NCBI GenBank assembly: GCA_965656875.1
Contig: CBFHMJ010000010.1
Span: 248,001-312,000, forward strand
Source of the DNA: CBFHMJ01 sp965656875
GTDB lineage: Bacteria > Pseudomonadota > Gammaproteobacteria > Enterobacterales > Alteromonadaceae
Length of the DNA: 64,000 bases
Reading direction: 5' to 3'
Part shown: in pieces, positions 1 through 6,163 of the stretch
How the letters are laid out: each line of letters opens with the position of its first letter
Numbering within the stretch: position 1 is the first letter of the stretch
Notes under the pieces: generated by a model
The model's input: only the letters and a program-made list of their open reading frames with translations
Database searches by the model: none
What the model was told of the DNA's origin: nothing
Translations under genes and position numbers: made by a program

Positions 1-27
1 TGACTCAAAAACATATGGTCTTTTTCC

Positions 28-1371
28 ATGTCCCACATTCTTATTAAAAACGCCACGATAGTTAACGAAAACACCTCCACCGTTTCAGATCTCTTAATAA
101 AAAATGACCGCATCGAGAAAATCGCCACCAATATTAGTGCCGATGGTGCGCAAGTTATTGATGCCGAAGGGCTTCACCTGATGCCGGGTATGATTGATGA
201 TCAGGTTCATTTCCGTGAGCCGGGCCTGACTCACAAAGGATCGATTGCCACCGAATCCGCTGCGGCGGTTGCTGGCGGTATTACGTCCTTTATGGAAATG
301 CCGAACGTTAATCCGTTAACCATCAATAAAGAGGCGATTGAACAGAAATTTGATATTGCCGCCAATTCCGCCGTCGCGAATCATAGTTTTTATCTGGGCG
401 CGACCAACGATAATATCGAAGATATCAAGCGCCTGGATAAGTCCCGCATCTGTGGCGTTAAGTGTTTCATGGGTGCCTCGACTGGGAATATGTTAGTTGA
501 CCGTCCTGAATCCCTCGAACTGATTTTCCAACACTCCCCTATCCTCATCGCCACTCACTGTGAAGACACACCCATCATCAAAGCCAACGAAGAAGCCTTC
601 AAAGCCAAATATGGTGAAGACTTACCGATGTCTTATCACCCGGATATTCGTTCAGCAGATGCATGTTACGCATCGTCTTCTTACGCAGTGGGTCTGGCGA
701 AAAAGTATGGTTCAAAACTACACGTTCTGCATTTAACGACAGAAAAAGAAATGTCGTTATTTACCCAGAAGCCATTACTGGAAAGCCTGAAAAGTGAAAA
801 CGTCACCGCTGAAGTGTGTGTGCATCATTTATTCTTCAACCGTGGTGACTACGACAAGCTGGGTAGCCAGATCAAATGTAACCCGGCAGTAAAAGACATC
901 AGCGACCAGCAGGCGTTGATTCAGGCGGTTAATGATGACGTTATTGATATCATCGCTACCGACCACGCACCACACACCTGGGAAGAAAAACAAAACCCTT
1001 ACTTTAAAGCGCCAGCTGGTATTCCACTGGTTCAACATGCATTGTTGTCTGTGCTTGAGTTAATGCATGACAAGCATTTCTCACTGGAAACCATCGTGCG
1101 TAAAACAGCACATGCTGTTGCCGAACGTTATCAGGTGCTTGATCGGGGTTATATTCGTGAAGGTTACTTTGCAGATTTAGTGCTGGTGGATCTGGCGAAG
1201 GGTCATCAGTGTAACGACGACAACATTCTGTACAAGTGTGGCTGGTCACCGTTTAACGGTTACAACTTCCGTTCAACCGTTAAATCAACGTTTGTAAACG
1301 GTCAACTTGCCTTTGACGGACAAAAGGTTCAGCCAGTTAAAGGTAAAGCGCTGGTCTTTGATCGCGACTAA
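28..1371 (+). CDS. Dihydroorotase, class I-like (pyrimidine synthesis)
   Basis: Predicted to close carbamoyl-aspartate to dihydroorotate in de novo pyrimidine synthesis in the cytoplasm. The 447-residue protein has an amidohydrolase fold: the metal motif region at residues 57-66 reads DDQVHFREPG, followed by His177 (ATHCED), His235 (HVLHL) and Asp312 (ATDHAPH). The first histidine of the usual H-x-H pair is Gln59 here; Lys145 lies in GVKCFMG. From memory this Q-V-H form defines a subgroup found in Bacteroidetes and some Gammaproteobacteria, so it is probably functional and not a decayed copy. The length fits. No clear Shine-Dalgarno precedes the ATG. pyrF lies about 20 kb away, so this is not a pyr operon. 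Dihydropyrimidinase or allantoinase activity is less likely because of the strong similarity to dihydroorotases, but the Gln substitution keeps substrate assignment short of certain. Confidence 0.85.
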   Translation: MSHILIKNATIVNENTSTVSDLLIKNDRIEKIATNISADGAQVIDAEGLHLMPGMIDDQVHFREPGLTHKGSIATESAAAVAGGITSFMEMPNVNPLTINKEAIEQKFDIAANSAVANHSFYLGATNDNIEDIKRLDKSRICGVKCFMGASTGNMLVDRPESLELIFQHSPILIATHCEDTPIIKANEEAFKAKYGEDLPMSYHPDIRSADACYASSSYAVGLAKKYGSKLHVLHLTTEKEMSLFTQKPLLESLKSENVTAEVCVHHLFFNRGDYDKLGSQIKCNPAVKDISDQQALIQAVNDDVIDIIATDHAPHTWEEKQNPYFKAPAGIPLVQHALLSVLELMHDKHFSLETIVRKTAHAVAERYQVLDRGYIREGYFADLVLVDLAKGHQCNDDNILYKCGWSPFNGYNFRSTVKSTFVNGQLAFDGQKVQPVKGKALVFDRD

Positions 1372-1387
1372 CCCTCTAACAGGTCGA

Positions 1388-1419
1388 GTTTCATTGCTCA
1401 TCTGAGGCAGCAATGAAAC
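1388..1419. repeat. Perfect 11-bp inverted repeat after the dihydroorotase gene
   Basis: Arms GTTTCATTGCT (1388-1398) and AGCAATGAAAC (1409-1419) enclose a 10-nt loop, 17 bases after the dihydroorotase stop. There is no T-run, so it may be a processing or RNA-stability hairpin ahead of the terminator at 1440. Confidence 0.6.
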
Positions 1420-1439
1420 CAGTCAATCCGAAATTAAAC

Positions 1440-1475
1440 AATAACCGATAGCGTCTGTTATCGGTTATTTTTTTC
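1440..1475 (+). terminator. Rho-independent terminator of the dihydroorotase gene
   Basis: An 11-bp stem AATAACCGATA / TATCGGTTATT (1440-1450 and 1459-1469) with an 8-nt loop is followed by a T-run to 1475. The stop codon of the convergent small gene (1458-1460) lies inside the hairpin. Confidence 0.85.
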
Positions 1476-1718
1476 TAACCAGTTATTCAACCCAACAATT
1501 TGCCCTTGCTTGTAAGCCGCATACGTTAACCGTATGGCATTGGACAACAACTTGCTGTCATTCCAGTCGGTTACTTCAACCAACTCTTCATAACAAGTCA
1601 GCGCTTCCGGGGTGAGGTATCCTCTAACCTCTTTGCATCCTGACTCTTTCTTACGCTCACGATAACGCTTTTGTTTGGCGGCATTCTTAGAAATCTTATC
1701 TTCTTCCGTCATAGTCAT
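1458..1718 (-). CDS. Small basic protein, possible ribbon-helix-helix-like, unknown function
   Basis: An 86-residue protein that I do not recognise. The N-terminus is very basic (KQKRYRERKKESG, about residues 15-27); the rest is a predicted helical region containing YLTPEALTCYEELVEVTD and ending in KQGQIVGLNNWLEKNN. A basic N-terminal arm, a short strand-like segment and two helices resemble small DNA-binding ribbon-helix-helix proteins, but no family signature is certain. AGGAATA precedes the ATG at 1718; a second ATG at 1712 is an alternative start. It converges on the dihydroorotase gene, shares its terminator, and has its own short intergenic region with fabA upstream. The coding pattern looks native. 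Confidence 0.6.
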   Translation of the reverse strand: MTMTEEDKISKNAAKQKRYRERKKESGCKEVRGYLTPEALTCYEELVEVTDWNDSKLLSNAIRLTYAAYKQGQIVGLNNWLEKNNR

Positions 1719-1814
1719 TATTCCTGATTAACGCTGGATTCTTATTTCTTTCTTATTAGAGCGTAATGAAACCGTAAAGTAAGTGTGTTGTCATCACTCT
1801 AACAGTGAATTTTC

Positions 1815-1863
1815 TATGATAGTTAACTGCTCCGAGTTGTTTAGCGTACACTTGTACGCTAAA
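1815..1863 (+). promoter_or_regulatory. fabA control region with a FabR-like palindrome
   Basis: A perfect 11-bp inverted repeat, TTTAGCGTACA (1840-1850) and TGTACGCTAAA (1853-1863) separated by CT, lies 40 bases before the fabA ATG. Its core closely resembles the FabR (YijC) operator known upstream of fabA and fabB in enterobacteria and vibrios, as I remember it. TATGAT at 1815-1820 is a possible -10 element; no good -35 is visible at the right distance. A repressor bound just downstream of that -10 would block transcription. FabR itself is not encoded in this window. Confidence 0.65.
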
Positions 1864-1902
1864 TTAGCCGCCTCAACTGTTTAATTAAGTAAATCAAATA
1901 AT

Positions 1903-2418
1903 ATGATTCAGCAAAATAGCTATAGTCTCGAAGAATTAATTGCCTGTAGTCAGGGCGACCTGTTTGGTGAGGGTAACAGTAAACTACCGTCCCCTGGAAT
2001 GCTTATGATGGATCGCGTTACCGAAATCAATGATGATGGTGGCGCATTCGGCAAAGGTAAAATTGTCGCTGAGCTGGATATAAAGCCGGACCTGTGGTTT
2101 TTTGAAGTGCATTTTAAAGGTGATCCGGTTATGCCGGGTTGTTTAGGTCTGGATGCGATGTGGCAGCTGGTTGGCTTCTTCCTGGGTTGGAGTGGCGGTC
2201 CGGGTAAAGGTCGTGCGTTAGGCGTAGGTGAAGTGAAATTTACCGGCCAAATCTTACCAACAGCGAAAAAAGTAACCTATGAACTGGATATGAAGCGCGT
2301 AATCAATCGTAAGCTGGTTATGGGTATCGCTGATGGCCGGGTACTGGTTGACGGTAAAGAAATTTACGTCGCGAAAGATCTAAAAGTTGGTTTATTTACG
2401 GACACGTCTAAGTTCTAA
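1903..2418 (+). CDS. fabA: 3-hydroxydecanoyl-ACP dehydratase/isomerase
   Basis: FabA dehydrates 3-hydroxydecanoyl-ACP and isomerises the trans-2 to the cis-3 decenoyl product, the branch point for anaerobic unsaturated fatty acid synthesis. The protein has 171 residues, the usual size. The catalytic pair is His70 (EVHFKGDPVMPG) and Asp84 (GCLGLDAMWQL), at the same numbers as in E. coli, and the MLMMDRV and ALGVGEVKFTGQ motifs are intact. fabB is not adjacent. No good Shine-Dalgarno is visible before the ATG, but the N-terminus aligns with known FabA. Regulation by a FabR-like repressor is suggested by the palindrome at 1840-1863. The gene converges with rmf. Confidence 0.98.
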   Translation: MIQQNSYSLEELIACSQGDLFGEGNSKLPSPGMLMMDRVTEINDDGGAFGKGKIVAELDIKPDLWFFEVHFKGDPVMPGCLGLDAMWQLVGFFLGWSGGPGKGRALGVGEVKFTGQILPTAKKVTYELDMKRVINRKLVMGIADGRVLVDGKEIYVAKDLKVGLFTDTSKF

Positions 2419-2438
2419 CACCAGCTCGCAAGAAAAAT

Positions 2439-2559
2439 ACAGTAGCGAACGTCGGTTGTTCATTGTTCCGCTGACTTTAATGCCAGCGTTATCATCCACA
2501 ATCGGCAGCAAACACTTACCCCTTTTTTATACGGCCAGTCACCGTATGTTCGCTACTGT
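2439..2559. other. 121-nt element bounded by a perfect 12-bp inverted repeat; possible structured RNA
   Basis: Arms ACAGTAGCGAAC (2439-2450) and GTTCGCTACTGT (2548-2559) pair perfectly. Directly abutting the right arm is a second hairpin, ATACGG (2529-2534) with CCGTAT (2542-2547), and inside the left part is CGCTG/CAGCG (2469-2473 and 2484-2488). Together they would form a closed multi-branch fold. It begins 20 bases after the fabA stop. There is no T-run after it and no target-site duplication that I can see, so it is neither a typical terminator nor an obvious transposon. It may be a fabA 3' UTR structure or a short non-autonomous element. Confidence 0.5.
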
Positions 2560-2648
2560 GTTCCTACCCTAATAAATTCCCTTAATCTCTCTGTGTTGCT
2601 TCAGGTAAATCTTTTTAATTTTTCTGTTTTGCATTTTTCTGAAGCCAT

Positions 2649-2681
2649 AAAAAAAACCCCGAATAACATCGTTACCCGGGG
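2649..2681 (-). terminator. Rho-independent terminator of rmf
   Basis: Read on the minus strand: CCCCGG-GTAAC, loop GAT, GTTAT-TCGGGG (two G-T pairs), then eight T (the A-run at 2649-2656 on the plus strand). It is about 165 nt beyond the rmf stop, giving the transcript a long 3' UTR. Confidence 0.85.
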
Positions 2682-2847
2682 CTGAAATTATGACATCTGT
2701 TTGCCGTTTGCTATCAGTGTTGTCTGTGTTGGTCAGCTATGGACCCTACCAGAACAGTCTTTAACGGCTAAATCCTGTTGTTACATCATTCGATGCTGTC
2801 ATGAGTTAATAACGTGGTTTGGGTTTTTAATTCATTAATCGTTTTAT

Positions 2848-3024
2848 TTAGCCAACCCCTAAACCTGACTGCTTATCTGACATCCCTTCTCGCCATCCGC
2901 CCATCCACTGCGAGCGAGAATCTATCGATTGATATGGACATGCTTCTTTTGAGCGACCTGTCGCTCCAGCTTTGTACCCCTGAGAATGTGCTCTTTCAAG
3001 ACGATCACGTTTTTGTCTTTTCAT
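2848..3024 (-). CDS. rmf: Ribosome modulation factor (RMF)
   Basis: RMF binds the 30S subunit and drives formation of inactive 100S ribosome dimers in stationary phase and stress. The 58-residue product begins MKRQKRDRLERAHSQGYKAG and contains GRSKEACPYQ and SRSQWMGGWREGMSD, nearly identical to E. coli RMF (55 residues) until a short divergent tail. It is highly basic, as expected of an rRNA-binding protein. AGGTAGG lies 6-7 bases before the ATG. The gene is monocistronic, has a long leader region (3025-3346) and ends at the hairpin at 2649-2681. The family is confined to Gammaproteobacteria, supporting the taxonomic call. Known regulation is by ppGpp; the sequence shows only an upstream dyad (3123-3159). 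Confidence 0.97.
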   Translation of the reverse strand: MKRQKRDRLERAHSQGYKAGATGRSKEACPYQSIDSRSQWMGGWREGMSDKQSGLGVG

Positions 3025-3122
3025 AGGCGATTCCTACCTCATTTGTTTATTTACCGAGTTCTGTGATACTCAGCGTTGGCCATTTACACAGCTCCCGGTG
3101 TTTTTTGACTAACTGCATTCTC

Positions 3123-3159
3123 TTGATATGACAATCGCGCAAACAAACTGTCACATCAA
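3123..3159. promoter_or_regulatory. Imperfect dyad upstream of rmf, candidate operator
   Basis: TTGATATGACA (3123-3133) and TGTCACATCAA (3149-3159) form an inverted repeat with 10 of 11 matches, centres 26 bp apart, about 100 bp before the rmf start. It contains a TGTGA half-site on the minus strand but not a full CRP site. The remainder of 3025-3346 shows no gene; it is AT-rich and contains the terminator of the next gene. Confidence 0.35.
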
Positions 3160-3306
3160 TGAAAGAAATACCGCGTTTAAACGGGCTTTTCAACTGCTAT
3201 TTTCGAAACAAGGTGTATAAATTCGACAATTTTGAGGTAAGAAATTGAATTTTATTAAGTTATAAAAACAAAATAATTTTAGCTAGAGCATTAACTCTAT
3301 GAGGGT

Positions 3307-3338
3307 AAATTCGGCAAAAATGATCAATTGCCGAATTT
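3307..3338 (-). terminator. Hairpin ending the DUF4350-like gene
   Basis: 11-bp stem AAATTCGGCAA (3307-3317) / TTGCCGAATTT (3328-3338), 10-nt loop, just beyond the stop codon at 3347. The T-run in the minus direction is short. Confidence 0.6.
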
Positions 3339-3346
3339 TGTAAAAA

Positions 3347-4306
3347 TTAGTGACTGTGCGACATGTCTTTTTCTGTGGAATTCGTCGCTGTCGCTTTTCC
3401 CTGAGACAGCCAATACAGGATATTTAACAAGAACTGTTCATTTTGTTCCGCGCCCTTTTCCTGCAGGCCCATTGAAAAATCATCATCCGTGTCGATCTGC
3501 GCCGTGAACATCCCAGCTTCTCCAACAACCACGATACGGCCTCGATGGAAACGTAATGATGCCGCCTGATGCCAGCCCGCCATTGACAGTGTTGGTGTAC
3601 CTGCCGGAAATTTCCAACTTTGATGAGGCATATAAGATTCTGCCTTGTCGCTAAACACCATCAGCGGCTTTGCAGCAGGCGGAGACAGGAATCCCTGACC
3701 AACGAACCCTCTGACCTGAGTAACGGCAAATTCGGGCGTTCTGCCCGCCAGAATGGGATGTTGTTGTAAACTGCCATTCGTGACCGAAAAAATCTGATCC
3801 CGATTACTCATGTCTTCAACATAGCCGTTGTTAAAATGAAACCCGAATATAGCACCTAAATCGGCACTGGCGCCGGCAAACGGTAGATGATCGGCCACCA
3901 GCATTAACGAACCGCCGCTTTTCACCCAGCGATAAACAGCTTCTATCTCCTGACGAGTAAACGCAGGCCAGGTGGGTAAATCCCAGTTTTTTGCATTCCG
4001 CTCATTCAACGCATTAACAATCACCAGAATATCAGCATCCGCCAGAGTAGCCTGAGTAAAAGGTTTAGTGTTTGTCTTCAGTTCGTAGCCATCACTGGCC
4101 AGGACCTTGGCAAACGGTTGATAGCGACCACTCAATTTACTGTAGTTGTGATGGGCTTCATCAAACAAGACAATGGGAGGATCTTGCTGATAAGTGGGTT
4201 GACGTTTTTGTGGTTGAAAGGATTTGTCAGCAATAAATGCGGCTTGAGTGACTCCACAGCTAATCAGGATCAGGAGAAATATCGCTATGTTCAAATACTG
4301 CTTCAT
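3347..4306 (-). CDS. Exported DUF4350-like protein, function unknown
   Basis: 319 residues with an N-terminal export signal (hydrophobic residues 6-16). The run LLILISC could be a weak lipobox with Cys17, giving a lipoprotein; cleavage after TQA at about residue 22 is the alternative. After it comes a Rossmann-like glutamine-amidotransferase fold: IVLFDEAHHNYSKL (about 45-60), ADILVIVNAL (about 90-100), VKSGGSLMLVADHLPF (about 128-143) and GRIVVVGEAGMF near the C-terminus. This pattern matches DUF4350-type proteins, whose role is not established; no catalytic Cys-His pair is evident. A histidine-containing tail (MSHSH) ends the protein. It is followed by a hairpin at 3307 and is transcribed downstream of a DUF3466 gene, but a strong terminator lies between them, so it is likely a separate unit. 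Confidence 0.6.
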   Translation of the reverse strand: MKQYLNIAIFLLILISCGVTQAAFIADKSFQPQKRQPTYQQDPPIVLFDEAHHNYSKLSGRYQPFAKVLASDGYELKTNTKPFTQATLADADILVIVNALNERNAKNWDLPTWPAFTRQEIEAVYRWVKSGGSLMLVADHLPFAGASADLGAIFGFHFNNGYVEDMSNRDQIFSVTNGSLQQHPILAGRTPEFAVTQVRGFVGQGFLSPPAAKPLMVFSDKAESYMPHQSWKFPAGTPTLSMAGWHQAASLRFHRGRIVVVGEAGMFTAQIDTDDDFSMGLQEKGAEQNEQFLLNILYWLSQGKATATNSTEKDMSHSH

Positions 4307-4356
4307 TGAGAACTCGTTGTACGGGTGTGTTGTTCGGTCAGTCGGTTAAAAAACAA

Positions 4357-4384
4357 CAGGCGGCTTTGAAATCAAAGCCGCCTG
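4357..4384 (-). terminator. Strong terminator of the DUF3466 gene
   Basis: A perfect 13-bp stem CAGGCGGCTTTGA (4357-4369) / TCAAAGCCGCCTG (4372-4384) with a 2-nt loop; on the minus strand it is followed by TTGTTTTTT. Confidence 0.92.
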
Positions 4385-4435
4385 TCTATGCTTTCATATT
4401 CAAGGCAGCGTATACTGCCTGAATCTGATTGATTT

Positions 4436-6136
4436 TTAAATAAATTTACGACGTAATGCTGCAAATCCGATAAGCAATGAACCGAAAATCAACGGAAATG
4501 CTGCACCTTTACGTGATGGCTTATCTATCGTGTCATCACAGTTATCTTTAGTACCACCAGCAATTGGCTGAAGCTTGATTAAACGTGGAACTTCTTCCAT
4601 TTCTGGCGCACCGGCGTCATCAACCATCAGATTACCTTCTACGTCTTTCTTTTGTACGGTCACTAATGCTGTTGCAGCAATAACACCATCATCATTGATG
4701 TCACGGGCTTCAACAATCGTGTACGGCGAATCACACGTCGTCAGGTCATTCAGGTTTTCAAATACATTGGTGCTGATGTCGTATAAGAATGCATTACGAC
4801 GTCTGGCGCTTTGTTGAGATTCAACTTCACCTTCACCAACGATCTGGCCGACATTGTTTATAGCACGACCATTACTGGATGAACCAAGGAAGAAATCCGA
4901 CGGGAAAACGATTTCATTAGTATCGGCGTTGTAGTAATAGAACTTACGACGCAGTACACCATTAACCAGGCGCGTTGCATCACCAACAACTATGTTACTG
5001 TCGTTAATATCGTAAGCAAAACCACCAAAGTATTCAGTGTGATCAACGAAATCAATAACTTGATCATCTTTATACACAAACGGGAATGTTGACGCGAACG
5101 TGTCATCATCTTCACGTTTTACCGGCGTGTAACCCACAACGATACCCGCTTCATTTACACCGGTAGCAACACTGGTGTATGCACGTTCATCCGTGTCTTC
5201 AGGTTCGTACAACATGCCGATGTTTTTGCTTTCAACAACGTTTCCATCACTGTCAAGCTTCCAACGATAAGCACGTAAATGGTAAACCTGAGTACCGTTA
5301 TTCACTTCCCAAACACATACCTGGTCCGGACGAATTTTATTTTCATTGCCCACACATGACGTGTCGATTAATTCCTGGGCACGTTCACCGATTTCAGTTG
5401 ATGAATAACCAACAACCCAGCGACTGTCACTAATATCAAATGCAGCCGTTGCACCACCCCAGGTGGCTTCTGCTGGCTCAATAGTGGTCAGTTGATTGCC
5501 TATCTGAACCGCTGCTTTTGTAATAGCGTCACGCTGCCAGTAAGTACGAGCTGTTGGCTCTGGCTCATCATCTGTTGGCTCAGGCGTAAATTCAACTTTG
5601 TAGTACGGTAGTGAACCGGTTAACAGAATATCGCCGATGTTATTGATGGCCCAGGCTGTATCAGTGGTACTGCGAGTCTTACCATCAATATCCTGAAAAT
5701 CGATATCAAACACAGGCATTTCAGTCATCACATCAGCAGCTACACGTACAGCATACTGATCGCCCACTTTCTGTGTGCGCGCATCGGTTGCAAGACTTTT
5801 AAAGTATTCTTCGATGTAACGACGAGCTAACGGGTCGATAATACCGTTTTGAACGTCGGACACATTCAAATCACCCCACTCGTCCGGGTTATTATCCCGA
5901 GCGCTCGCCATACCGATAACCAGGTTATCAACGTTTAAATTATCGAAATCGATGGGGAACGTATATTTATCGGTAGCTGCGCCAACCATAGTACCCGCGT
6001 TATTGATGCCGGTAGCAAAACTGTTGCGCCATTCTGGATTTTCACCGGTATCAACAACCTGATACACGGCTGCGTGGCTGGATAGTGTTGCGACACTAAT
6101 CGCCGTCGCAATAAGTGATAACTTCAATGTTTTCAT
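4436..6136 (-). CDS. DUF3466 family exported protein with HAF-like repeats and a C-terminal sorting-type tail
   Basis: 566 residues. A signal peptide (cleavage likely after SSHA, about residue 22) precedes a region with at least seven repeats of the type A-x-x-INN-x-G-x-(I/V)VG: for example ATGINNAGTMVG near 40, AWAINNIGDIL, ATGVNEAGIVVG, AYDINDSNIVVG, RAINNVGQIVG and ARDINDDGVIA. This is the DUF3466 / HAF-repeat pattern, probably a beta-propeller-like extracellular domain. The C-terminus has a small-residue segment (RKGAAFP), a hydrophobic helix and RRKFI, the three-part organisation of GlyGly-CTERM or PEP-CTERM-like sorting tails. The function of the family is unknown. It sits upstream of nothing obviously related and downstream of uup on the same strand, 27 bases away. 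The acidic composition fits a secreted marine protein. Confidence 0.8.
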   Translation of the reverse strand: MKTLKLSLIATAISVATLSSHAAVYQVVDTGENPEWRNSFATGINNAGTMVGAATDKYTFPIDFDNLNVDNLVIGMASARDNNPDEWGDLNVSDVQNGIIDPLARRYIEEYFKSLATDARTQKVGDQYAVRVAADVMTEMPVFDIDFQDIDGKTRSTTDTAWAINNIGDILLTGSLPYYKVEFTPEPTDDEPEPTARTYWQRDAITKAAVQIGNQLTTIEPAEATWGGATAAFDISDSRWVVGYSSTEIGERAQELIDTSCVGNENKIRPDQVCVWEVNNGTQVYHLRAYRWKLDSDGNVVESKNIGMLYEPEDTDERAYTSVATGVNEAGIVVGYTPVKREDDDTFASTFPFVYKDDQVIDFVDHTEYFGGFAYDINDSNIVVGDATRLVNGVLRRKFYYYNADTNEIVFPSDFFLGSSSNGRAINNVGQIVGEGEVESQQSARRRNAFLYDISTNVFENLNDLTTCDSPYTIVEARDINDDGVIAATALVTVQKKDVEGNLMVDDAGAPEMEEVPRLIKLQPIAGGTKDNCDDTIDKPSRKGAAFPLIFGSLLIGFAALRRKFI

Positions 6137-6163
6137 TAATGTACTGACCTGACTCTAATTGGT

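Noticed and set aside
2387..2572. A plus-strand frame of 61 codons over the fabA 3' end and the 121-nt element
   Set aside because: It starts inside fabA, has no ribosome site and no recognisable protein; the sequence is better explained by the inverted-repeat element.
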